Positions 1-5,581 of a stretch of DNA of 5,695 bases are shown piece after piece (the first letter of the stretch is position 1; every line of letters begins with the position of its first letter). The stretch spans positions 1 to 5,695 of the forward strand of contig WRIO01000087.1 in NCBI GenBank assembly GCA_009782695.1, given 5' to 3'. The DNA comes from Candidatus Cloacimonadota bacterium. Lineage in GTDB: Bacteria; Cloacimonadota; Cloacimonadia; Cloacimonadales; WRIO01. The notes under the pieces were generated by a model, which saw only the letters and a program-made list of their open reading frames with translations, did no database searches and was not told the origin of the DNA. The position numbers and the translations under genes were made by a program.

Positions 1-259
1 TGCCTACCCAAACCCCTTCAACCCCAACACGACTATAAAGTATTATTTGAAATCAGGCAGTTTTGTCTGTTTAGATATCTACAACATAAAGGGACAAAAG
101 GTAAAATCTCTGGTAAATGAGTATAAAAAAGAGGGTTCACACCAAGTTTCCTGGAATGGCTTAGACGATAGCGGAGTTGCAGTCAGCAGTGGTGTGTATT
201 TTTACAGGCTAAAAACAGAAGATAATACATCAGTCAAGAGAATGATGTTGATGAAGTAG
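1..259 (+). CDS. C-terminal end of a secreted protein with FlgD-Ig-like / type A secretion-tail domain (5' truncated)
   Basis: This is the last 85 codons of a gene that begins before the window; the first complete codon starts at base 2, and the stop is TAG at 257-259. Residues 2-8 read YPNPFNP, followed by TTIKY, then a beta-rich domain with LDIYNIKGQKVKSLVNE, a central WNGLDDSG turn, SSGVYFYRL and a basic end KRMMLMK. This is the layout of the FlgD-Ig-like/T9SS type A sorting tails on the C-termini of many exported proteins in the FCB group and Cloacimonadota. In families where it has been tested, the tail directs export through the type IX system and is cleaved or anchored at the surface. 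Here that role is inferred. The catalytic or binding part of the protein lies outside the window, so its function cannot be named. A TTG at 47 is only an in-frame leucine codon, since the frame is open and motif-bearing upstream of it. The gene converges on acpP and shares a terminator with it. Confidence 0.88.
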   Translation, partial: AYPNPFNPNTTIKYYLKSGSFVCLDIYNIKGQKVKSLVNEYKKEGSHQVSWNGLDDSGVAVSSGVYFYRLKTEDNTSVKRMMLMK

Positions 260-285
260 GGAAGGCAAAAACAGCTTTTCAAAGC

Positions 286-315
286 AAAAAGGCAATGCTT
301 TCGCATTGCCTTTTT
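286..315. terminator. Bidirectional Rho-independent terminator
   Basis: GGCAATGC at 291-298 pairs perfectly with GCATTGCC at 303-310 around a TTTC loop. The stem is extended by an A5 run (286-290) facing a T6 run (311-316). On the plus strand the hairpin is followed by six T's. On the minus strand it is followed by five T's. It sits between the stop of the secretion-tail gene (259) and the stop of acpP (332), so it can end both convergent transcripts. Confidence 0.92.
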
Positions 316-331
316 TATTCAGATTTCTTAT

Positions 332-565
332 TTACTTCAGATTTTTTTCGATATAATCGATAGCTTCTTGAACTGTGCGCAGTTTATCTGCTTCAGTTTC
401 CGGTATTTCCATATCGAATTCTTCTTCAAATTTCATTATCAGCTCTACGGTGTCCAACGAATCAGCGCCGAGGTCTTCGATAAATCGAGCAGCTGGCACT
501 ATTTCGTTTTCGTCAACATTTAGTTTTTCTTTAATAAGTTCTTTTACTTTTGTGGTAATATCCAT
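332..565 (-). CDS. acpP: Acyl carrier protein
   Basis: Small acidic cytoplasmic carrier that holds growing acyl chains on a 4'-phosphopantetheine arm and passes them between fatty acid synthesis enzymes and PlsX. The product is 77 aa, the usual size. The prosthetic group attachment site is Ser36 in the motif [10 protein letters not shown], and the preceding FIEDLGADS and the following acidic helix ([12 protein letters not shown]) match the recognition helix II of bacterial ACPs. The start is ATG at 563-565, supported by a strong GGAGG eight bases upstream. It is the last gene of the rpmF-plsX-fabH-fabD-fabG-acpP operon, 31 nt after fabG with no terminator between. The independent strong ribosome site fits the high ACP level cells need. 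Transcription ends at the shared hairpin at 286-315. fabF, which commonly follows acpP in other bacteria, is absent here. Confidence 0.97.
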   Translation of the reverse strand: MDITTKVKELIKEKLNVDENEIVPAARFIEDLGADSLDTVELIMKFEEEFDMEIPETEADKLRTVQEAIDYIEKNLK

Positions 566-573
566 TATATTAT

Positions 574-578
574 CCTCC
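574..578 (-). promoter_or_regulatory. Strong ribosome binding site of acpP
   Basis: Read on the minus strand the sequence is ACGGAGGATAATATA directly before the ATG, giving a GGAGG core with eight bases of spacing. It is one of the best Shine-Dalgarno sites in the operon; plsX and fabH, by contrast, have only weak purine runs. Confidence 0.8.
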
Positions 579-596
579 GTGTATTTTTGTGTTTTT

Positions 597-1340
597 TTAC
601 ATGACTAACCCGCCGTCCACCATTAGTGTCTGGCCGGTGATATAGCTTGCTTCGTCAGAAGCAAGGAAAAGACATAAATTTGCTACATCGATGGGTTGTC
701 CCATTCTTTTAAGCGGTATAGATTTTGCATATTCCTCCCGAATACTTTCTTCTAGTGTAGCTGTCATAGCTGTTTCTATATATCCAGGAGCCACAGCATT
801 GCACCTTATGTTCCGAGAGCCGAGCTCTTTTGCTGTAGATTTGGTGAGTGCTATGATACCACCTTTTGAAGCGGCATAGTTTGCTTGACCTGCATTGCCT
901 ATCACTCCTATCACCGAAGCGATATTTATGATAGAGCCAGATTTTTGGTTGAGCATGATTCTGGTAGCGGATTTAGTGGTGGTAAAGGTGCCTTTTAGGT
1001 TTGTGTGAATCACAGCGTCCCAGTCCTCGTCTTTCATACGCATTAGTAGGTTGTCTCTGGTGATACCTGCATTGTTTACCAGTATATCTATTTTGCCCCA
1101 AATATCGGTAATTTCTTTGAAGCATTCTTCCACATTTTGTGAGTCCGTCACATTCATACAGATGCCTGCCACATCGTATTTCTTGTTTTTTAGCTCTTGG
1201 ACAGATTCGTCTATATAGCTTTGATTCATATCAGTGATGATTACTGTGGCACCTTCTTCGGCAAACTTTTCCGCTATTGCTAAACCGATACCACGAGCAG
1301 CACCTGTGATGACAGCTACCTTATTCTCCAATCTTCTCAT
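597..1340 (-). CDS. fabG: 3-oxoacyl-[acyl-carrier-protein] reductase
   Basis: Reduces 3-ketoacyl-ACP to 3-hydroxyacyl-ACP in the elongation cycle of type II fatty acid synthesis, in the cytoplasm, usually as a tetramer. The 247-aa length is normal for this classical short-chain dehydrogenase/reductase. Visible motifs are the TGAARGIG cofactor loop (12-19), NNAG (89-92), Asn114, the catalytic Ser142, Tyr155 and Lys159 (YAASK), and the PGYIET stretch after the active site. The C-terminus [14 protein letters not shown] is typical of FabG. An Asp (residue 37) ends the second beta strand (VIITD), a position that in classical SDRs often marks NADH rather than NADPH preference, so cofactor choice is open. 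The start ATG at 1338-1340 overlaps the fabD stop by four bases (ATGA), implying translational coupling. The neighbouring fabD, fabH and acpP make FabG far more likely than another SDR of similar sequence. Confidence 0.96.
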   Translation of the reverse strand: MRRLENKVAVITGAARGIGLAIAEKFAEEGATVIITDMNQSYIDESVQELKNKKYDVAGICMNVTDSQNVEECFKEITDIWGKIDILVNNAGITRDNLLMRMKDEDWDAVIHTNLKGTFTTTKSATRIMLNQKSGSIINIASVIGVIGNAGQANYAASKGGIIALTKSTAKELGSRNIRCNAVAPGYIETAMTATLEESIREEYAKSIPLKRMGQPIDVANLCLFLASDEASYITGQTLMVDGGLVM

Positions 1341-2290
1341 AGTTCCTCCATTACTGATATAACCTGTTTTATATCATCGTTTTTATCTATGTTTAATATA
1401 GTTACATCATCTGCTATTTGCCTGATCATGCCAGAAAGCACCTTCTGAGGTCCAAACTCGATAAATATTTTTACGCCTGACGAGGCAAGGTATTTTATCG
1501 TGTCTATCCACAGAACAGGCGATGTAACCTGTTTTTCTAAATTTTTAACTATCTGCTCAGCTTTTGATTCGGGCAGAGCATCGATATTTGATATCACAGG
1601 ACACTTTGCATCCTGAAAGCTTAAAGTGTGCATAATCTCTTTTAGCCAGACAGCTGCGTCTGAGATGAGAGGGCTGTGAAAAGGTCCTCCCACGACCAAC
1701 GGAATCACGCGCTTTGCCCCTTTTTCTTTGGCAATAGCTCCTGCTCTGTCCACCCCTTCTTTTGTGCCAGAAATCACTGTCTGCATCTGGGTGTTGTAGT
1801 TTGCAGCTACCACCAGCGATTGTAATGACACTTCTGCGCAGATTTCTTTGACAGTTTCAGAGGCTATACCTAATAGAGCTGCCATTGCAAAGGGTTTGTC
1901 GCCATTTGCTTTTATCATAAATTCGCCGCGTTTGTGAACCAGATACATTGCATCTGCAAAATCTAGCACTCCATTTGCAACGAGGGCAGTAAACTCCCCC
2001 AAAGAGTGTCCAGCTACGAAGTCAGGTTCACACGGGAAAACTTCTAGGAAAGCCTTCATAGCCATTACACTATGGGATAGTATAGCAGGCTGGGTAAACC
2101 GCGTCTCCTTTAGTGTCTCTTCTGGTCCGCACCTCATGATGTCTATCAGATCGACACCTGTTCGGTTTTGAAAATCTCCAAAGATCTGCTGGTTAGCAGT
2201 GCTTGACTCATAAAAATCTATTCCCATACCGATGTATTGCGAACCCTGTCCGGGAAAAACAAAAGCGACTTTTTTATCTTTAAAACTCAT
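1337..2290 (-). CDS. fabD: Malonyl-CoA:ACP transacylase
   Basis: Transfers the malonyl group from malonyl-CoA to acyl carrier protein, supplying the extender unit for FabH and the elongating synthases. The product is 317 aa, close to the usual 305-315. The N-terminus has the conserved FVFPGQGSQ with oxyanion-hole Gln15. The nucleophile is Ser96 in GHSLGE, the malonate-binding arginine is Arg121 in HKRGEFM, the catalytic histidine is His205 in GGPFHSPL, and TSPVLW and EFGPQKVLSGM follow near the C-terminus. No key residue is missing. The start ATG at 2288-2290 is preceded by GAGGT eight bases upstream, located inside the end of fabH; the intergenic gap is only three bases. Its TGA stop overlaps the fabG start. 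Confidence 0.97.
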   Translation of the reverse strand: MSFKDKKVAFVFPGQGSQYIGMGIDFYESSTANQQIFGDFQNRTGVDLIDIMRCGPEETLKETRFTQPAILSHSVMAMKAFLEVFPCEPDFVAGHSLGEFTALVANGVLDFADAMYLVHKRGEFMIKANGDKPFAMAALLGIASETVKEICAEVSLQSLVVAANYNTQMQTVISGTKEGVDRAGAIAKEKGAKRVIPLVVGGPFHSPLISDAAVWLKEIMHTLSFQDAKCPVISNIDALPESKAEQIVKNLEKQVTSPVLWIDTIKYLASSGVKIFIEFGPQKVLSGMIRQIADDVTILNIDKNDDIKQVISVMEEL

Positions 2291-2293
2291 ATT

Positions 2294-3286
2294 TTAATAC
2301 CTCAAAAGCACAGTGCCGAAGGTCAATCCGGCTCCGAAGGCTGTTAGCACCACCATATCCCCTCTTTTTATCATATTTTGCTTTAATGCCACAGATATGG
2401 TGATAGGGACCGAAGCAGACGATGTGTTAGCGAATTTGTCGATAGTCACTATCATTCGGCTCATGGGGATATTTAGCTTTTCTGCTACGGACTCAATGAT
2501 CCGTAGGTTTGCTTGGTGCGGCACGACCCAGTCTATGTCCTTTGTGGAAACATTATTCCTTTTTAGCACTTCTGCAGTTACGCCAGACATTGCCCTGACC
2601 GCTAATTTAAATATTTTGTTCCCTTCCATATAGATAGTATGTGCATTTTTACGAATGGAATCTGGTGAAGCTGGTATGCGAGAACCGCCAGCCACTTGCA
2701 GTAGCAATTCCCAATCTGTGCCGTCTGCTGTGATCTTTGAATCTATGATGTGTGATATACAGTTGCTCGGAGTTCTGGTAATGATAGCAGCTCCTGCACC
2801 GTCACCAAAAAGTATATTTGTGCCTCTGTCTGCCCAGTTTATGAGCTGTGACAAGATTTCTACTCCCACCACTAAAATGGTCTTTGCTATCCCATTCTCT
2901 ATATATTGTTTAGCTATGTCCAGAGCATAAATAAAGCCCGAACAACCAGCACAGATGTCGAAAGCAGGTATATCTTTTAGCCCGAGTCTTTTTTGTAAAA
3001 TACAGGCGGTAGCAGGGAAAGGGTGGTCACTGGTGACAGTGGCAACTATGATCATATCTATGTCTTGTTTAGTAGTGGTGTTTGAACTATATATTGCATT
3101 TTCGGTGGCTTTAAAAGCTAGATCAGAAGCGGCTTCTGTGTCATCGACATAGTGCCTTTCAAACATACCTGTGCGGGTCTTTATCCACTCGTCATTGGTG
3201 TCTGTTTTCTTCTCTAAATCAAAATTGTTCACTATCTTTTTGGGAACATAGTGCCCCACGGAATCTATCATTGCTCTATATTTCAT
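2294..3286 (-). CDS. fabH: 3-oxoacyl-ACP synthase III (KAS III), chain-initiating
   Basis: Starts fatty acid synthesis by condensing an acyl-CoA primer with malonyl-ACP. The protein is 330 aa, typical of FabH. The thiolase-fold catalytic triad is complete: Cys115 in DICAGCSGF, His257 in VVPHQANLRI and Asn287 in FANTSS. NDEWIKTRTG (31-40) and the GDGAGA segment (161-166) are also family hallmarks. The EGNKIFK segment (221-227) precedes the helix that contributes to ACP docking. Primer choice (acetyl versus branched or propionyl) cannot be read reliably. The start ATG at 3284-3286 overlaps the plsX stop by four bases (ATGA). Only a weak purine run (AGAGAAAG) lies upstream, so translation probably depends on coupling to plsX. 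The position between plsX and fabD is the classical arrangement. Confidence 0.97.
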   Translation of the reverse strand: MKYRAMIDSVGHYVPKKIVNNFDLEKKTDTNDEWIKTRTGMFERHYVDDTEAASDLAFKATENAIYSSNTTTKQDIDMIIVATVTSDHPFPATACILQKRLGLKDIPAFDICAGCSGFIYALDIAKQYIENGIAKTILVVGVEILSQLINWADRGTNILFGDGAGAAIITRTPSNCISHIIDSKITADGTDWELLLQVAGGSRIPASPDSIRKNAHTIYMEGNKIFKLAVRAMSGVTAEVLKRNNVSTKDIDWVVPHQANLRIIESVAEKLNIPMSRMIVTIDKFANTSSASVPITISVALKQNMIKRGDMVVLTAFGAGLTFGTVLLRY

Positions 3287-4287
3287 GAAACTACTTTCTC
3301 TGTAAAAAATTTCTCTATTTGCTGAGGTAGGTTTGATTTAGCTATCCTGCTCGTAAATTTGATAGCATTTTTTATAGCTGTGGCGTTTGAACGACCATGC
3401 CCGACCACAGATACACCGTTTAATCCCACGAGCAGTGCACCACCGTATTCGGAATGGTCCATCTTTTTCTTTATAAAACGAAACACAGGGAAAGAAAGCA
3501 TAGCACCTACCTTAGCTATCCAATCTTTTTTTACCTGCTCTTTGATCATGGTAAACATAGCATAAGCTACGCCTTCGACAGTTTTGAGCAGAACATTACC
3601 CACGAAACCGTCACAAATCACGACTTCGGCTGCTCCTTGCACTACATCTTTTCCTTCTATATTTCCGATAAAATTGATAGATTTATTCCCTTCGAGCAGG
3701 GTATAAGCTTTTTTGGTCAATTCATTTCCTTTCTTGCTCTCTTCACCTATGTTTAGTAAAGCTACACGAGGGTTCTCTACATTAAAAAGAAATCTCGCAT
3801 ATAAATAACCCATGATAGCAAAATGGTCGAGATACTCTGGCTTGCAATCAGCATTTGCTCCGACATCCAAGACGATAGCATGCCCCTCGACTGTGGGAAG
3901 GGTGACAGCTATCGCTGGGCGGTGTAAATTTTTTACTCTGCCGAGCGTCAGTAGGCTCGCCGCCATCACTGCACCTGTATTTCCCATAGACAAGGCAGCA
4001 TCTACGCTGCCTTCTTTGTGCAGCTGTAAAGTCTTTACCATAGAGGAATTTTGCTTTGTGCGAGCGGCATTTGAGGCATTGTCATCCATAGTGATCACCT
4101 CATCGGCGTGGATAATGACTATCCTTTCCTTCGGATAAACAAATTTGCTCAATTCTTTGGTCAGAACTTCGGAATTGCCGACTAAATAGATAGTCTCGCA
4201 AATGTTTTCCTTGATAGCCATTACACTGCCTTCCACCTCTGGAAAAGGGGCATTGTCACTGCCAAAAGCATCCAATCCGATTTTCAT
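3283..4287 (-). CDS. plsX: Phosphate acyltransferase PlsX
   Basis: Converts acyl-ACP and inorganic phosphate to acyl-phosphate, which PlsY then uses to acylate glycerol-3-phosphate; it is a peripheral membrane enzyme linking fatty acid and phospholipid synthesis. The chosen product is 334 aa, the family size. Motifs in order are LDAFGSDNAP (5-14, a variant of the usual DAMGGD-x-AP), SMGNTGA (100-106), LDVGAN (140-145), NIGEESKKG, CDGFVGNVLLK, SEYGGALLVG and the GHGRSN stretch near the C-terminus. I chose the ATG at 4285-4287, whose A is shared with the rpmF stop (TGATG). A TTG one codon upstream at 4288-4290 would give a one-residue longer protein but has no better ribosome site. The stop overlaps the fabH start. 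Spacing from rpmF implies coupled translation. Confidence 0.96.
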   Translation of the reverse strand: MKIGLDAFGSDNAPFPEVEGSVMAIKENICETIYLVGNSEVLTKELSKFVYPKERIVIIHADEVITMDDNASNAARTKQNSSMVKTLQLHKEGSVDAALSMGNTGAVMAASLLTLGRVKNLHRPAIAVTLPTVEGHAIVLDVGANADCKPEYLDHFAIMGYLYARFLFNVENPRVALLNIGEESKKGNELTKKAYTLLEGNKSINFIGNIEGKDVVQGAAEVVICDGFVGNVLLKTVEGVAYAMFTMIKEQVKKDWIAKVGAMLSFPVFRFIKKKMDHSEYGGALLVGLNGVSVVGHGRSNATAIKNAIKFTSRIAKSNLPQQIEKFFTEKVVS

Positions 4288-4469
4288 CAAACTTTCTTTG
4301 ACTCTACTATCTTCTTGCCTTTATAAAAGCCACATTTTTCACAAATATGATGGGGGCGACAAGCTTCTCCACATTGACCGCAAGTAGTCCATGTGGGGAC
4401 TGCTAATGCGTCCTGGGTCCTTCTTAAATCTCTGCGAGATTTTGATTGTCTTCTCTTTGGAACTGGCAT
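4287..4469 (-). CDS. rpmF: 50S ribosomal protein L32
   Basis: Small basic protein of the large ribosomal subunit. The 60-aa product begins MPVPKRRQSKSRRDLRRTQ, the standard L32 N-terminus, and continues with a zinc ribbon formed by Cys30-x2-Cys33 and Cys43-x2-Cys46, so this is the zinc-binding (C+) form. A fifth cysteine (Cys37) lies between the pairs. The ATG at 4467-4469 has an AAGGAG five bases upstream. This is the first gene of the operon; the TGA stop shares a base with the plsX start. In many bacteria a DUF177/YceD gene sits just upstream of rpmF, but here a promoter and non-coding sequence lie there instead. Confidence 0.97.
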   Translation of the reverse strand: MPVPKRRQSKSRRDLRRTQDALAVPTWTTCGQCGEACRPHHICEKCGFYKGKKIVESKKV

Positions 4470-4474
4470 TATTT

Positions 4475-4480
4475 CTCCTT
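4475..4480 (-). promoter_or_regulatory. Ribosome binding site of rpmF
   Basis: The minus strand reads AAGGAGAAATA immediately before the rpmF ATG. The AAGGAG core has five bases of spacing, which fixes the start of the first gene in the operon. Confidence 0.75.
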
Positions 4481-4520
4481 ATCTTATTTAAAACATATTT
4501 TTACATATTAACGCAGTGCC

Positions 4521-4548
4521 ATTATTTTAAAAGCTCTTTTTTTGTCAA
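4521..4548 (-). promoter_or_regulatory. Sigma70-type promoter of the rpmF-plsX-fab-acpP operon
   Basis: On the minus strand a perfect TTGACA (-35, at 4543-4548) is followed after 16 bases by AATAAT (-10, at 4521-4526, five of six consensus positions). Transcription would begin near 4514, giving a leader of about 45 nt before rpmF. The sequence upstream of the -35 is A/T rich on the promoter strand (AAAAAAAATAAAG), which could act as an UP element. No other good promoter was noticed within the operon by eye, so all six genes may depend on it. Confidence 0.78.
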
Positions 4549-4609
4549 GAACTTTATTTTTTTTAGGCTGATTGTATAGTATTTTGGGAAAATTCGGTTT
4601 TTCATCCAA

Positions 4610-4703
4610 ATCGTAGGGAAGGAATATTCCGTCCTACAGAGCGAAGAGAAGAATCCAGTTTTCTATATCCTTGCGGAAGGCAAAGGGTTCCCTTCCCTAC
4701 GAT
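4610..4703. repeat. 94-bp unit bounded by 13-bp perfect inverted repeats
   Basis: ATCGTAGGGAAGG at 4610-4622 is the exact reverse complement of CCTTCCCTACGAT at 4691-4703. Inside the left end the sequence can form a smaller hairpin (GTAGG at 4613-4617 with CCTAC at 4633-4637, capped by the palindrome GGAATATTCC). Inside the right end GGAAGG at 4675-4680 pairs with CCTTCC at 4691-4696. The right end is a near copy of 5393-5425, and CGTAGGGAAGG recurs at 5051-5061. No reading frame of note and no clear target-site duplication are visible. It may be a non-autonomous repeat or a relic; its mobility is unproven. Confidence 0.7.
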
Positions 4704-4710
4704 AACATGC

Positions 4711-4735
4711 AGTGGAGAGCCGGAGGCTCTCCGCT
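4711..4735. repeat. GC-rich hairpin, terminator-like without T tract
   Basis: AGTGGAGAGCC at 4711-4721 pairs with GGCTCTCCGCT at 4725-4735 (eleven pairs including one G-T) around a three-base GGA loop. There is no T run on either side, so it is not a standard terminator. It begins eight bases after the 94-bp unit and probably belongs to the same family of interspersed palindromes. It could also block read-through from either side. Confidence 0.6.
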
Positions 4736-4846
4736 ACAAGATCAGTATAAAAATCACACTAAAACAAACTCCACCAAAGGTTTATGCAACTTCGGACATC
4801 CTTATTTTTACAACTGCTTATAAAATATGGAATTAACCTATGAAAA
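4736..4846. other. Non-coding spacer, nothing recognised
   Basis: About 110 bases of A/T-rich sequence between two hairpins. No reading frame with a ribosome site, no tRNA and no promoter better than chance is visible. Confidence 0.5.
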
Positions 4847-4893
4847 AGCAAGTGCCATCGGAGGATGTCTGACATGCTCCGATGGAACTTGTT
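4847..4893. repeat. Long imperfect hairpin of unknown role
   Basis: The core stem is CCATCGGAG (4855-4863) with CTCCGATGG (4877-4885). It is capped, after one G-G mismatch, by ATGT/ACAT (4865-4868 with 4872-4875) around a CTG loop. Below the core, after one G-A mismatch, GCAAGT-type bases at 4847-4853 pair with 4887-4893. A competing small stem (GGAAC at 4884-4888 with GTTCC at 4895-4899) overlaps its 3' side. It could be a DNA-level palindrome of a repeat family or a structured RNA. No flanking T tract or obvious promoter supports an independent transcript. Confidence 0.55.
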
Positions 4894-4903
4894 CGTTCCT
4901 TGC

Positions 4904-5050
4904 TATAACGCCACTATTTATAGTAAGTTACAAATTGATTTTTATAGAAATGTTCGAAAAGTTATTTATGAAATATTTTTTATTATTTTGTATTTTTTTT
5001 GATATATAAGGATTCGAAATTGCTATATATCTTTCCTTTACTACTCGGTC
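4904..5050. other. A/T-rich non-coding stretch
   Basis: Very T-rich sequence with a small palindrome (ACTATTTATAGT at 4913-4924) and T runs near 4976-4999. A short open frame crossing this region from 4827 lacks a ribosome site and lies partly on the hairpin at 4847-4893, so I do not call a gene. Nothing else is recognised. Confidence 0.5.
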
Positions 5051-5137
5051 CGTAGGGAAGGTAGCCTTAGTCAATCTGACACTGAGCGTAGTCGAATGTG
5101 GAAGAACCTATACTTTATACATCCGTGCGTAGAACAC
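5051..5137. repeat. Cluster of repeat modules
   Basis: CGTAGGGAAGG at 5051-5061 repeats 4612-4622 exactly. CACTGAGCGTAGTCGAA lies at 5080-5096, with the imperfect frame CAC...GTG around it. From memory, similar CTGAGCGTAGTCGAA words are common intergenic repeats in diverse bacteria. TCCGTGCGTAGAACAC at 5122-5137 matches 5201-5216 in 14 of 16 bases. These look like fragments of interspersed repeats joined end to end. Confidence 0.5.
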
Positions 5138-5145
5138 AAATAATT

Positions 5146-5187
5146 CCCCTACAATTTGGAGGGGTGGCAACTTGTTGACAGGGTGGT
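5146..5187. repeat. CCCCT...AGGGG hairpin with GGGTGG direct repeats
   Basis: CCCCT at 5146-5150 pairs with AGGGG at 5160-5164 across an A/T-rich loop, followed by two GGGTGG words (5162-5167 and 5181-5186) separated by CAACTTGTTGACA. The arrangement resembles intergenic repeats I recall from FCB-group genomes; membership of a named family is not shown here. Confidence 0.45.
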
Positions 5188-5196
5188 TAAAAAATT

Positions 5197-5393
5197 TATA
5201 TCCGTGCGAAGCACACATTCTAGCGCCGTTAGGTGCGATATGTTGGTAGAAATGTAATACTCTATAATGTTTCTCCCTCGCCAATCAAAACAGCTCCGCT
5301 GTTTTGATTGACGAAGCTTTGTGGTGGAGGTTCGTTTTTCTACCAACATTACGCACCTATGGAGCTGATATTGTATGCTACGCACGGAAGTAT
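5197..5393. repeat. Nested palindrome of about 197 bp
   Basis: Three pairs of arms are nested. The outer arms (5201-5216 with 5373-5388) match in 14 of 16 positions. The middle arms (5230-5252 with 5337-5359, TAGGTGCG-x-TGTTGGTAGAAA type) match in 21 of 23 positions. The inner arms (CAATCAAAACAGC at 5282-5294 with GCTGTTTTGATTG at 5298-5310) are perfect, with a TCC loop. Outer and middle pairs share exactly the same centre (5294.5) and the inner pair is centred 1.5 bases away, so this is one continuous palindrome with unpaired internal stretches, not chance matches. It contains no credible gene. It could be a MITE-like or REP-like element, or a transcribed structured RNA. Confidence 0.8.
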
Positions 5394-5425
5394 GCGGAAG
5401 GCAAAGGGTTGCCGTCCCTTCGATA
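5393..5425. repeat. Second copy of the 33-bp module seen at 4672-4704
   Basis: This stretch matches 4672-4704 at 30 of 33 positions; both begin TGCGGAAGGCAAAGGGTT. The three differences change the hairpin partner: here GGCAA at 5400-5404 pairs with TTGCC at 5409-5413, with GGA/TCC (5396-5398 with 5415-5417) outside it. It abuts the right arm of the 197-bp palindrome directly. Confidence 0.75.
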
Positions 5426-5454
5426 TGAGGAATAGAAAAACAACTAGAAAATCC

Positions 5455-5483
5455 TTGACAATAAATACCCCATAAAATAAATT
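5455..5483 (+). promoter_or_regulatory. Putative promoter of the right-edge gene
   Basis: A perfect TTGACA at 5455-5460 is followed after 17 bases by TAAATT (5478-5483), a four-of-six match to the -10 consensus. Transcription would begin near 5490, leaving a leader of about 100 nt. ACCCCA at 5467-5472, inside the spacer, is the reverse complement of TGGGGT at 5491-5496, so an inverted repeat straddles the -10; this might be an operator or part of a leader fold. Confidence 0.5.
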
Positions 5484-5573
5484 GGTCTCGTGGGGTGTCC
5501 GAAGGCCTCTTGATGGAATAAGAGAATGAAACTTATATATCTCAAAACAGAATATATAGCAAAATAAATAAAA

Positions 5574-5581
5574 GAGGAGGG
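5574..5581 (+). promoter_or_regulatory. Strong ribosome binding site of the right-edge gene
   Basis: GAGGAGGG ends six bases before the ATG at 5588. This near-perfect Shine-Dalgarno site is the main reason for calling a gene start there. Confidence 0.75.

Noticed and set aside
47..49. TTG as a real start for the first gene
   Set aside because: The frame is open to the left edge and contains the conserved YPNPFNP motif upstream of this codon, so the gene continues off the window.
4288..4290. TTG as the plsX start
   Set aside because: It adds only one residue before an ATG that shares a base with the rpmF stop, a common coupled arrangement. No ribosome site favours the TTG.
4391..4579. A plus-strand open frame over rpmF and the operon promoter
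   Set aside because: It is antisense to L32 and to a good promoter, and its Leu/Phe-rich end simply reflects T-rich DNA.
4604..4709. Target-site duplication around the 94-bp inverted-repeat unit
   Set aside because: The bases flanking the two ends do not match beyond what chance would give, so insertion by transposition is not shown.
4827..5009. A 60-codon plus-strand open frame with a hydrophobic end
   Set aside because: It begins with no Shine-Dalgarno site and crosses the 47-nt hairpin. Its hydrophobic tail comes from a T-rich run, not a membrane segment under selection.
5149..5385. A 78-codon minus-strand open frame
   Set aside because: It lies almost wholly inside the nested palindrome and the GGGTGG repeat. 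Its residues are what those repeats translate to, and it has no ribosome site.
4549..5454. CRISPR array, tRNA gene or complete insertion sequence in the spacer
   Set aside because: The repeats are not evenly spaced with unique spacers, no tRNA cloverleaf was found by eye, and no transposase fragment is visible in any frame.
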